In this document: in pieces, positions 1 through 6,457 of the stretch
How positions within the stretch are numbered: position 1 is the first letter of the stretch
Layout: each line of letters opens with the position of its first letter
Assembly (NCBI GenBank): GCA_031281815.1
Contig: JAITEY010000013.1
Span: forward strand, 1 to 7,877
Length of the DNA: 7,877 nt
Reading direction: 5' to 3'
DNA from: Desulfovibrio sp.
GTDB lineage: Bacteria > Desulfobacterota > Desulfovibrionia > Desulfovibrionales > Desulfovibrionaceae
Made by a program: the position numbers and the translations under genes
The notes under the pieces: model-generated
What the model saw: the letters and a program-made list of their open reading frames with translations, nothing else
Told to the model about the DNA's origin: nothing
Database searches by the model: none

Positions 1-939
1 GGGTGGAAAATGACAAACACAGACATTCAGTCCTGCTTCGTCTGCAAACTTTTGTAGTTCTATCTTCCAAAGTCTGTTTCGAGAGCCGTTGCTTCCCCCG
101 CCGTCTGCCGTTATAAGTAACGAATGGGCGCAAGGGTAACGCAAGATCCCCATCTTTTTCCACCAGTTCCGGATGCTGTCCACTGCAAATTCTGCCGTGT
201 CGTGACTGATTCCGACGTTGACATAGCCTTCGTTTGCCGTAATGTCGTAAATTCCGTATGGGGTCGCCCGTCCATTTTCGTTGATAAAATCATAAACATT
301 AACGTGTTCGGGCTTGCCGCTCGGGTGATATTCTCTGCCGTTATTTTTGAAATTCCCCACAAGTTCCTTCTTTTTTGCATCCACTGAGATGACAGGTTGC
401 CCCATTCCGATGAAGGTATCTGCCGCCTTGCTGATATGTTCAAACTGTTCATCACGGTCTGGACCGCCGGTTCCCTCATGTGATTTTTTGTTGGATTGAA
501 GGGTGAACCCCATTTTTTCCAGTAATTTACCAACTGTCACATATCCAATTCTGTGTCCAGATGCGCATAGCTCTGAGGATAACTTGCGCAGGCTCTTGCT
601 TGTCCAAAGCAGCAACGATTCCGGATCACCATGTTCATGGGGCGAAACGAGCCGCAATAAGTCTTTTTCCAATGTAGAATCTTCAGCAAGTAATGTTTTA
701 CGCCCACCACCAACCTTTCTTTGCCTTCCTGTGACGGATGAAGCAGAAAAATCATCTTCCAATTCCCGCATCCCGTTGTAGAGCGTAGGTCGCGAAAGCC
801 CGGAAACATTAGCAACAAAACTGACTCCGCCTCGCGGAAGACATTTCGCCAAGGCACTTGACATCAGACGGAACTCACGTTCACCAAACTGCGGTCGCAA
901 AATTGCAAAGAATTCCGCATAATTATTTGTATCCTCCAT
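1..939 (-). CDS. ISAzo13-type DDE transposase, N-terminal part (runs off the left edge)
   Basis: An uninterrupted minus-strand frame runs 313 codons from ATG (937-939) to the window edge, so the C-terminus is missing. A strong Shine-Dalgarno (AGGAGGA on the minus strand, 944-950) lies 4 nt upstream and fixes the start. Residues about 20-65 look like a helix-turn-helix DNA-binding region (..SGLSRPTLYNGMREL..). Catalytic-core motifs follow: VISVDAKKKELVGNFKNNG, with Asp187 as the likely first DDE acid, and LLITADGGGSNGSRNR, with Asp279 as the likely second. The catalytic Glu would lie beyond the edge. The order HTH, GHRIGYVTVGKLL, VDAKKKE, TADGGGSNG matches ISAzo13-family transposases as I remember them; this is recognition, not a search. 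Such enzymes move their own insertion sequence by cut or copy of its ends. Base composition is clearly lower in GC than the lipid genes next door, as expected for acquired DNA. No frameshift is seen in the visible part. Confidence 0.88.
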   Translation of the reverse strand, partial: MEDTNNYAEFFAILRPQFGEREFRLMSSALAKCLPRGGVSFVANVSGLSRPTLYNGMRELEDDFSASSVTGRQRKVGGGRKTLLAEDSTLEKDLLRLVSPHEHGDPESLLLWTSKSLRKLSSELCASGHRIGYVTVGKLLEKMGFTLQSNKKSHEGTGGPDRDEQFEHISKAADTFIGMGQPVISVDAKKKELVGNFKNNGREYHPSGKPEHVNVYDFINENGRATPYGIYDITANEGYVNVGISHDTAEFAVDSIRNWWKKMGILRYPCAHSLLITADGGGSNGSRNRLWKIELQKFADEAGLNVCVCHFPP

Positions 940-1012
940 CTGTTCCTCCTTTTGATATTCGAGAGTATGGCAGATAGGGGATTATTTGTAAATATTATTT
1001 TTGAACGACTCC
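940..1012. mobile_element. Upstream end of the insertion sequence (candidate terminus)
   Basis: AT-rich non-coding DNA lies between the transposase start and about 1012, after which GC content rises to that of the neighbouring genes. Read inward from 1012 on the minus strand the sequence begins GGAGTCGTTCAAAAATAAT, a plausible terminal inverted repeat. The partner end is outside the window, so the terminus and any target duplication cannot be confirmed. Confidence 0.4.
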
Positions 1013-1060
1013 TTACTTCAACGCAAAGGTTCGGACAAGGTGTGCTTCTGAATGATGCGG

Positions 1061-1099
1061 GGCCGGCGCGTCAAAACGGGAGGCGACACTCCGCCGGCC
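1061..1099. terminator. Inverted repeat after the prenyl synthase gene, possible terminator
   Basis: Perfect 8-bp arms GGCCGGCG (1061-1068) and CGCCGGCC (1092-1099) enclose 23 nt. It lies 16 bp past the stop of the leftward prenyl synthase gene, where the cluster should end. On the minus strand it is not followed by a T-run, so it is not a classic intrinsic terminator; the T4 tract is inside the loop. It could be a Rho-assisted end, a transcript-protecting stem, or chance in GC-rich DNA. Confidence 0.35.
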
Positions 1100-1114
1100 T
1101 TGATGGTCGAGTGG

Positions 1115-2158
1115 TTACGCCGTTCTCGTCAGGATATAGTGCCGGATATTGTCCAGGAGGTCGCGTTCAGGCGAAGGCGGAAAGACCGCCAAGGCCCGCG
1201 CCGCCTCGGCAAGATGCATTCCGGCGGGTTCCCTGGCCTGTTCCGCAAAGCCGCCGGCGCAGATTTCCCCGCACAAGGCTTCAATAGTCGCCTCATTGAG
1301 CCTGCCGCCCTCAAAGTCCGCGCGCAGGCGGCCGGCTTTCTCCGCAGGCAGGGAAGCAAGGTACAGGAGCAGAGGCGGCGTACATTTGCCTTCCCGAAGA
1401 TCCCCCCCCTTGGGCTTGCCCGTTTCTTCGCACGGGTAATAATCCAGCACGTCGTCGACGATTTGAAAGGCAATGCCCGATTCCAGGCCGAAAAGCGCCG
1501 CGGCCCGCGCCGCCTCTTCGCCTGCCCCGGCCCGGAGCGCCCCGAGTTCGCAGGAAGCGCGCAGCATCCAAGCCGTTTTGCCGGTGACGATGCGCACATA
1601 GTCTTCATGACTCACAGAAGTGTCGCGGAGCCGGGCGAACTCGGCAATTTCGCCCTCAGCCGTGTGCATGACGGCTTCCGACACGCAGGCTGTAAGTTTC
1701 GGGTCGCCGAAAGACGCCACCAGGAGCAGTGCCTTGGCCAGCATGGCGTCTCCCGCCAGCACGGCCGGCACGGCGCCGAACAGGACGTGAGCCGCGGCGC
1801 GTCCCCGGCGCACGGGCGCATTGTCCAGAATGTCGTCGTGCAACAGGGTCGCAGCGTGCAGCATCTCCACCGCCGCGCCCAGCGTATGGAGACCGGCGTC
1901 CGGGCAGCCGAAGGCGCGCCCGGTGAGCAGCGTCAGCAAAGGACGCAGACGTTTGCCTCCGGACAGGAGCAGATGCTCCGCCGGCGCGCGCGCATGTTCC
2001 GGCAACTCCGCCGTATGCCGCCGAAGCTCCGCGTTGATCCGGGGTTGTTCACGGGAAAGAACGGCGTCAATGGCCGACGCCGCGTCCCGGCGCCGCCCGG
2101 TGCTGCTATGGGGGCTTTGCGGGGAGTCCGGCCCTGCGGGTGCGTTGAGGGAAACCAC
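1115..2158 (-). CDS. Trans-polyprenyl diphosphate synthase (long-chain type)
   Basis: This 347-residue protein should condense isopentenyl diphosphate units onto an allylic primer, probably to make the menaquinone side chain (it could also supply another prenyl lipid). Family marks are all present: GGKRLRP at 67-73, first aspartate-rich motif DDILD at 108-112 with Arg117-Arg118 downstream, Lys194 in TGKT, second aspartate-rich motif DDVLD at 235-239 preceded by FQIV, and GKPKGGDLREGK at 247-258. Residues 4 and 5 before the first Asp are small (Thr, Ala), which in this family favours long products; chain length cannot be stated. The first 30 residues are Pro/Ser/Arg-rich and non-conserved in style, so a later start is possible. 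The GTG start at 2156-2158 is 4 nt after the mqnB stop with no clear Shine-Dalgarno, suggesting translational coupling. The stop (TAA) is at 1115-1117. Confidence 0.93.
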   Translation of the reverse strand: MVSLNAPAGPDSPQSPHSSTGRRRDAASAIDAVLSREQPRINAELRRHTAELPEHARAPAEHLLLSGGKRLRPLLTLLTGRAFGCPDAGLHTLGAAVEMLHAATLLHDDILDNAPVRRGRAAAHVLFGAVPAVLAGDAMLAKALLLVASFGDPKLTACVSEAVMHTAEGEIAEFARLRDTSVSHEDYVRIVTGKTAWMLRASCELGALRAGAGEEAARAAALFGLESGIAFQIVDDVLDYYPCEETGKPKGGDLREGKCTPPLLLYLASLPAEKAGRLRADFEGGRLNEATIEALCGEICAGGFAEQAREPAGMHLAEAARALAVFPPSPERDLLDNIRHYILTRTA

Positions 2159-2162
2159 GATT

Positions 2163-3158
2163 TCACGCCCGGCAAAAAAGTTCCGCGCCCAGCCGGCTCA
2201 GGGCGGCAAAGGCGTCGGCCGTATTCCAGGTATGCGGAGGGCGGTATCCCGCGGCGTTGGAAACAGCGCGGAACTCCGCAAAAGGGACGCGCGCCGCGGC
2301 GCAGGTCAGGGCCAGAGCAAAGCCTTCCATAGTTTCCGCAAGACCTCCGTATAGTTGCGCCGTCCGCGCCGCAAGGGCCGGGTTGCCGGATATCCCCGCC
2401 ACGGTCAGCGCGGCGCCGCGCGCATACGATTCAGGAACAGTATGCCGGCTCGCGGGAGTTTTGCCAAGCGCGGGAGCCATGCGGGTCAGGGCGGCATCCG
2501 GATCAAGGGCAAGGCGCGTGTACACCGGCCCTGAGTCCGTGACGAGCTGCGGCAGATGCAGGGCGGAAACAATACCGGCCTCCTCCCGGACGCCGTATTC
2601 AGGAAACCGTTCTTCGTCGACGGCCAGCAGGCTTCCTATCGGAGCCTTTTCCAGATCATAGCTGCCGGCCAGCCCTGTATTGATCACGCCGTCCGGCATC
2701 TCCCGCCGCGCGATACGCATGGAGCCGCCCAGACATGCGCCGAGAGACAGGGCCGCCGCGACGGGCCCTACCCCGCAAATGAGCAGGTACAGGTCGCAAC
2801 GGGCAAGTTTGAGAACGGGCAACGCCGCTCCCGAAAGGGTGGGCTCGGGAGATTCCGGAGAGGACGCGGGGCTCCGCTGTTGCTTTCCATCCCGAAGACC
2901 GGCAGAGCAACCCGGGTGCGGCTCTCCGTCACGAAGACGGGTGGCGGCGTACAGGTGTTGTTCTTTGTGCGTGGGGCGGGCAAAGGGCGGACGCGCTTCG
3001 TCCGGCAGGGCGATGTCGTTCCCGCCGGGCAACAAGGCAAGGGTTGCGCGCAGTTCCGAGGCGGCAGCACAGACAAGGAGCAACGCCCCCCGTTGCGTTG
3101 CCCCGATGGGCTCCGTTTCCGCGGACCCGACCGCAAGCCCGGCGCGTCCTGCGTTCAA
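2163..3158 (-). CDS. mqnB: Futalosine hydrolase-like nucleosidase (MqnB) with a large insertion
   Basis: MqnB removes hypoxanthine from futalosine to give dehypoxanthine futalosine in the alternative menaquinone pathway. The protein has the purine-nucleosidase fold of the MTA/SAH nucleosidase group: first strand LLLVCAAASEL (about 26-36), ICGVGPVAAALSLG (127-140), INTGLAGSYDLEKAPIGSLL (159-178), TMEGFALAL with the probable catalytic Glu278 (276-284), and FRAVSNAAG (296-304), where MTA/SAH nucleosidases have SD. The MEGF and VSN signatures favour MqnB over MTA/SAH nucleosidase. At 331 residues it is about 100 longer than the usual 200-240. The excess is an N-terminal extension of about 25 and a Pro/Ser/Arg-rich stretch at roughly 46-112. 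The start is TTG (3156-3158), overlapping the pssA stop as TTGA, which implies coupling. A second TTG at 3081-3083, just after a G-run and right before the first strand, is an alternative start. Neighbouring prenyl synthase supports a menaquinone role. Confidence 0.8.
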   Translation of the reverse strand: MNAGRAGLAVGSAETEPIGATQRGALLLVCAAASELRATLALLPGGNDIALPDEARPPFARPTHKEQHLYAATRLRDGEPHPGCSAGLRDGKQQRSPASSPESPEPTLSGAALPVLKLARCDLYLLICGVGPVAAALSLGACLGGSMRIARREMPDGVINTGLAGSYDLEKAPIGSLLAVDEERFPEYGVREEAGIVSALHLPQLVTDSGPVYTRLALDPDAALTRMAPALGKTPASRHTVPESYARGAALTVAGISGNPALAARTAQLYGGLAETMEGFALALTCAAARVPFAEFRAVSNAAGYRPPHTWNTADAFAALSRLGAELFCRA

Positions 3159-3937
3159 ACGGGCTGATCGACGCGTTTTTCCGCGTTCCGGGAAGCGCGG
3201 TTGACCAGCTTGGACAGCCGGGGCAGGGTGATGAACGTGTACACCAAGCCGGAAACAATGTACCCGAAAAGAATCAGAGGGCCGAAAATCACAGGATCAG
3301 CCACAACCAGGGCAAACAGGGCTATGGCCTGGATCATGGTGCGGAAGGGATGGGCCTTGAGAAAGCCCAGTTCCTTGAACGAAGCGTAGCGTATACGGCT
3401 GACCATGAGGAAGGCCGTGCCCACGGTGCAGCCCAGAGCGATACCCCCCATGCCGCCCTGCAGAACATCCGGCAGCCTGGGCGCGATAAGCACCAGGCAG
3501 GCCAAGGTGCAGCCCGCCGCGGGGGTGGGCAGCCCGGTAAAAAAGCTCTTGCCGGCCGTGCCCGACGCGCCGACATTGAAACGCGCGAGACGCAGCGCGG
3601 AGCAGACGGCAAAGAGAAAGCAGGCTGCCGTGCCTATATTGCCGAAGCCTCCCAGGGCGAAGCGGTGAATCAGGAACGCGGGGGTCACGCCGAAGGAGGC
3701 AAGGTCCGCCAGAGAATCGTATTGTACGCCGAATTCGCTGGATCCGCCGGTCCAACGGGCCACCTTGCCGTCGAGTCCGTCCATGAGCGCGCTGAACAGC
3801 ACGGCCTGGGCGCAGGCTTCGTAATTCCCGCCGGCGGCCCAGAGCAGGCCGAGAAAGCCGGCCAGCAGACTGGCTGTGGTAAACAGGTTCGGCAGAATGT
3901 ACACGCTTTTCTTTTTGGGCAGCGGATGATCCTCCAT
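3155..3937 (-). CDS. pssA: CDP-diacylglycerol-serine O-phosphatidyltransferase (membrane type)
   Basis: This 260-residue integral membrane enzyme makes phosphatidylserine from CDP-diacylglycerol and serine at the inner membrane. The CDP-alcohol phosphatidyltransferase signature DG-x2-AR-x8-G-x3-D-x3-D is complete: Asp56, Gly57, Ala60, Arg61, Gly70, Asp74, Asp78. Several hydrophobic helices follow and precede it (about 14-35, 83-92, 102-118 and three or four in the C-terminal half), and SFFTGLPTPAAG (131-142) is typical of the PssA subgroup, separating it from PgsA. A short basic N-terminus (PLPKKK) precedes the first helix. The ATG at 3935-3937 has a good Shine-Dalgarno (GGGAG on the minus strand, 3943-3947, 5-nt spacer). 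Its stop TGA overlaps the mqnB start. The product feeds Psd, encoded upstream across a 283-bp repeat-bearing gap, so this gene may have its own leader or regulation. Confidence 0.94.
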   Translation of the reverse strand: MEDHPLPKKKSVYILPNLFTTASLLAGFLGLLWAAGGNYEACAQAVLFSALMDGLDGKVARWTGGSSEFGVQYDSLADLASFGVTPAFLIHRFALGGFGNIGTAACFLFAVCSALRLARFNVGASGTAGKSFFTGLPTPAAGCTLACLVLIAPRLPDVLQGGMGGIALGCTVGTAFLMVSRIRYASFKELGFLKAHPFRTMIQAIALFALVVADPVIFGPLILFGYIVSGLVYTFITLPRLSKLVNRASRNAEKRVDQPV

Positions 3938-4103
3938 GCGGACTCCCTTGGTTTCAGCGGCTGATTCCCCTCAACGTAACCCGTTGAAGCCTCAATCGGG
4001 GGTGCGGGAGAATCATCGGTCTTGCGCAGGCTCAGGACGACCTGCCGGGGTTTGCGGGGGCGGAACCCCCATCGGAAAATACTTCAACGCTTCCGTTGCC
4101 CCG
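3938..4103 (-). other. Intergenic segment before pssA with small hairpins
   Basis: No credible gene is seen. Three short perfect inverted repeats are visible on the plus strand: TCAACG/CGTTGA (3971-3976 and 3982-3987), GGGGG/CCCCC (4056-4060 and 4066-4070, loop CGGAA), and CAACG/CGTTG (4085-4089 and 4094-4098, loop CTTC). If psd and pssA are cotranscribed, these stems sit in the RNA between them and may affect processing, stability or pssA translation. None has a T-run, and no known riboswitch class is recognised. Confidence 0.45.
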
Positions 4104-4207
4104 TCAACGGGCCTAGTTTTACGCGGCGGCAATCACGAGAACATCGGCCGGGTCATCAACGGGCCTAGTTTTACGCGGCGGCAATCACGAAAACATCGGC
4201 CGGGTCA
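4104..4207. repeat. 52-bp tandem repeat, two copies
   Basis: Positions 4104-4155 and 4156-4207 are direct tandem copies of a 52-bp unit beginning TCAACGGGCCTAG, with one mismatch (CGAGAAC versus CGAAAAC). A third, diverged match starts exactly at the psd stop codon: 4221-4255 agrees with 4156-4190 at 25 of 35 positions. Read on the minus strand, each unit contains ATT GCC GCC followed by a stop, mirroring the psd end (ATG ATT GCC GCC). The simplest reading is that the units are duplicated remnants of a psd 3' end. Confidence 0.85.
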
Positions 4208-4220
4208 TCGGCTCCTACCG

Positions 4221-4874
4221 TCAGCGGGTCGGACTTTGCGGGGCGGCAATCATGCTTACGCCGGCTGTGACCTTCTGTCCGACAACGACCGCCGGTTGCA
4301 GGCCGTCCGGAAGATACACGTCCACGCGCGAGCCGAACTTTATCATGCCGATGCGTTCGCCCCGGCGCAACGTATCGCCGGGTTCCGCCCGGCAGACAAT
4401 GCGCCGGGCCACCAGACCCGCTATCTGCACCATGCTCCAGCGTTTGCCGTCTTCATCCTCAAGGGCGTAGGCGCAACGCTCGTTGTCGGTTGACGCCTTG
4501 TCCAGGGAGGCGTTGAAAAATTTGCCCGCATGGTAGGCAGTGTCCACGACCTTGCCCGCCACAGGGCTCCTGTTCACATGCACGTTGAAGACGTTCATGA
4601 AGATGCATACGCACAGGCGAGGTTCGGCGGTAAAGGGGTCCGGCATGCGGGCGACTTTCACGACCTTGCCGTCGGCAGGGCTGACCGCGATGCCCGGAGC
4701 CGTCGGAACCGGGCGTTCGGGATCCCTGAAAAAATGCAGGCAAAACACGGTAGCCGCGAAAAACGCGACGGCCGTCCACGCGCACTCAAGCGCGGCCGCG
4801 ACAAGCGCCGCGAGGGAACAAAGAAAAACGGCGGGTGTACCTTCAGGGGCCACGCCGGTTGACGGTTTGCGCAT
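4221..4874 (-). CDS. psd: Phosphatidylserine decarboxylase, short proenzyme type
   Basis: Psd removes CO2 from phosphatidylserine to give phosphatidylethanolamine, the next step after PssA. The 217-residue length fits the short (about 210-220) bacterial type also called archaetidylserine decarboxylase-like. A hydrophobic membrane segment spans about 14-48, followed by HFFRDPERPVP (47-57), SPADGKVV (65-72), FMNVFNVHVNRSPVAG (92-107, with His99), and the self-cleavage site KFGSRVDVYLP (179-189). Cleavage between Gly181 and Ser182 would leave a pyruvoyl group on the small alpha chain of about 36 residues. The ATG at 4872-4874 has GGGAG 5 nt upstream on the minus strand; a second ATG 4 nt further upstream is out of frame. 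The last residues (IAAPQSPTR) lie in DNA resembling the neighbouring 52-bp repeats, so the C-terminal tail may have been altered by duplication. Confidence 0.94.
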   Translation of the reverse strand: MRKPSTGVAPEGTPAVFLCSLAALVAAALECAWTAVAFFAATVFCLHFFRDPERPVPTAPGIAVSPADGKVVKVARMPDPFTAEPRLCVCIFMNVFNVHVNRSPVAGKVVDTAYHAGKFFNASLDKASTDNERCAYALEDEDGKRWSMVQIAGLVARRIVCRAEPGDTLRRGERIGMIKFGSRVDVYLPDGLQPAVVVGQKVTAGVSMIAAPQSPTR

Positions 4875-4954
4875 GCATGCTCCCGCGTTGTTCGCGTATG
4901 CTTACAACAAGCCTTCCGCGCTGTAAAGAACGGCGTCCGCGAAGCCCGCGCCCC

Positions 4955-4971
4955 AAAACGCGCTGCGTTTT
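4955..4971 (-). terminator. Short hairpin just after the aminotransferase stop
   Basis: A perfect inverted repeat, AAAACGC (4955-4961) and GCGTTTT (4965-4971) with a 3-nt loop, begins 2 nt after the aminotransferase stop codon (4973-4975). The T4 tract falls inside the stem and is followed by G's on the minus strand. It is at most a weak or partial terminator, or a stem that protects transcript ends, before psd 98 bp away. Confidence 0.3.
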
Positions 4972-4972
4972 C

Positions 4973-6169
4973 TTATGCCGCGGCCGTTTCGGCAAAGGCT
5001 TTTTTCAGCGCCGGGGCGGCCCGCTCAATGACCTTTTCGTCCACGCAGTACGCAAGGCGGAAATAGCCGGGACCGGCAAAGCCCGAACCCGGCACTGCCA
5101 GCACCAAGTGTGAACGCAACCGTTCCACAAAGGCCGCGTCGTCCCCGCCGGGCGCTTCAGGGAAGAAATAAAACGCCCCGCGCGGCAGCAGAAACGTGTA
5201 GCCCGCGTCCCTGAGCGCTGCCGCCATCGCGTCCCTGCGCCGCCTGTAAATTGCGATGTCGACGGAAGCTCCGAGCGCCGCCGCCGCGAGACGCTGCCCC
5301 ACGATCGGGGCGTTGACGAAACCCAGGGTGCGGTTGCACAGCGCAAGTCCGTCCATGAGCTGTTTCCTGTGTTCCGCAAGAGGCGAAAGCGCCAGATAGC
5401 CGATGCGCTCGCCCGGCAGGGACAGGCTCTTGGAAAAGGAAGAAACCAGAACGGCATAGGGATACCGGGGCAAGAGCGGCGGCACTTCCGCGCCGTCGTA
5501 GACCAGAAAGCGGTAGGGTTCGTCCGAGGCCAGGAAAATCGGCCGGCCGAAGCGTTCGGACTTTTCCCGCAGCAGGGCGCACAAGGCGGCCAGTTCTTCC
5601 CGCCCGTAGACCTGCCCGGTCGGGTTGTTGGGCGAGTTGACGATCATAACCCTTGTCCGGGCCGTCACCGCCGCGTCGACGGCGTCGATGTCCAGGGAGA
5701 AGGTGCCCGGCCGGGTGGGCACGGTGCGGAACAGGGCGCCGCAGCCGGCGGCGTAAAAGCCGTATTCCACGAAACAGGGCGCGGGGGCCAGCACCTCGTC
5801 GCCGGGGTTGAGCACCGCGCGCAACAGCACGTTCAACCCGCCCGCCGCGCCGCAGGTCAACAGCACGTCCTCCCCGGCCAGGGCAATGCCCTGTTCGACG
5901 GAAAGATGCCGCGCCAGAGCTTCCCGCACATCGGGGAGTCCCGCGTTGGGCATGTACCCCAACGCAAATGGTTCGCCCGCCCTGTCCGCGACCTCGCGCA
6001 GGGTCCGGGCCACTATGTCCGGCGGAGGCAGGTCGGGGTTGCCCAAGCTGAAATCGCAGACGGCCTCTTCGCCGTGCTGCTTTTTCAGAATCGCGCCGGC
6101 CTCGAACATGGCGCGGATCATGGACCCGCGCCCGACATTTTCCGCTACGGCATCAGCTAGCATGTTCAC
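4973..6169 (-). CDS. PLP-dependent class I/II aminotransferase (aspartate aminotransferase-like)
   Basis: A 398-residue fold-type I transaminase that should transfer an amino group between an amino acid and a 2-oxo acid in the cytoplasm. Key positions are intact: YMPNAGLPDVREALA (72-86), substrate/PLP region CGAAGGLNVLL (106-116), VNSPNNPTGQVY (177-188, PLP-binding Asn), SDEPYRFLVYDG (215-226, Asp216 and Tyr219), SSFSKSLSLPGERIGYLAL (243-261, Schiff-base Lys247 and phosphate-binding Arg255), and FRLAYC with the carboxylate-binding Arg371. The substrate cannot be told from sequence; AspB-like, MalY-like or other specificities are possible. GTG at 6167-6169 is chosen because GGAGGA (6177-6182 on the minus strand) lies 7 nt from it; the ATG two codons later is 13 nt away. 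It is first in the leftward cluster and probably its promoter-proximal gene. Its link to lipid synthesis is unclear. Confidence 0.9.
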   Translation of the reverse strand: MNMLADAVAENVGRGSMIRAMFEAGAILKKQHGEEAVCDFSLGNPDLPPPDIVARTLREVADRAGEPFALGYMPNAGLPDVREALARHLSVEQGIALAGEDVLLTCGAAGGLNVLLRAVLNPGDEVLAPAPCFVEYGFYAAGCGALFRTVPTRPGTFSLDIDAVDAAVTARTRVMIVNSPNNPTGQVYGREELAALCALLREKSERFGRPIFLASDEPYRFLVYDGAEVPPLLPRYPYAVLVSSFSKSLSLPGERIGYLALSPLAEHRKQLMDGLALCNRTLGFVNAPIVGQRLAAAALGASVDIAIYRRRRDAMAAALRDAGYTFLLPRGAFYFFPEAPGGDDAAFVERLRSHLVLAVPGSGFAGPGYFRLAYCVDEKVIERAAPALKKAFAETAAA

Positions 6170-6182
6170 CGTGAGTTCCTCC

Positions 6183-6457
6183 GGGGTTCAATGCACATCC
6201 GGCTCCCGTCCGCAGGCCGATCGCCTGGAAAAGGTCGTCGCTCCGCGGCAGGCCGGCGCGCTCCCGCACTGAAGGGGGGCATCGGAAAGGTATGCCCGCC
6301 TTTGCCGGGCGTCAAGCGGGAATCCTCGAAAAGAAGGGAGTTCTGATCGGCTCACGCCCGGCAGTGCCGCGTCAAGCGACAACAGTCGCAACCCCGCAAG
6401 GGAGTACGCCGCCGAAGACGGCGTGAGCGGGTTCATCCGACACGCTGCAAGTATAGG
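6183..6457. other. Divergent intergenic region, no gene seen
   Basis: GC-rich DNA between the leftward aminotransferase and the rightward hydrolase. It holds the leader and promoter at 6287-6315, a repeated 10-bp GCGTCAAGCG (6309-6318, 6369-6378), and a small perfect hairpin CGCCG-AAGA-CGGCG (6410-6423). A 90-codon minus-strand frame here has no recognisable features and low plausibility. No tRNA or riboswitch fold was recognised. Confidence 0.5.
6287..6315 (-). promoter_or_regulatory. Sigma70-like promoter for the leftward gene cluster
   Basis: On the minus strand TTGACG (6310-6315) is separated by exactly 17 bp from TACCTT (6287-6292), giving a good -35 and a fair -10. Transcription would begin near 6280 and leave a leader of about 110 nt before the aminotransferase. 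The spacer holds an inverted repeat GCCCG/CGGGC (6294-6298 and 6306-6310), which could be an operator. The 10-bp string GCGTCAAGCG containing the -35 occurs again at 6369-6378. Confidence 0.55.

Noticed and set aside
111..857. Two minus-strand open frames of 140 and 106 codons and overlapping plus-strand frames
   Set aside because: They are out of frame with the continuous 313-codon transposase reading frame that contains the conserved motifs.
1052..2332. 426-codon plus-strand open frame
   Set aside because: It lies antisense to the prenyl synthase and mqnB genes, is Arg/Gly/Pro-rich with no motifs, and is the usual shadow of a GC-rich gene.
3044..3964. 306-codon plus-strand open frame
   Set aside because: Antisense to pssA, whose complete catalytic signature is on the other strand; no recognisable domain.
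4104..4207. CRISPR-like array
   Set aside because: The two copies are directly adjacent with no spacers, only two in number, and related to the adjacent psd coding end.
5369..6160. 263-codon plus-strand open frame
   Set aside because: Antisense to the aminotransferase; composition is typical of a reverse-complement shadow.
6181..6200. Possible tRNA T-arm (GGGGTTCAATG)
   Set aside because: No acceptor, D or anticodon stems can be assembled around it on either strand.
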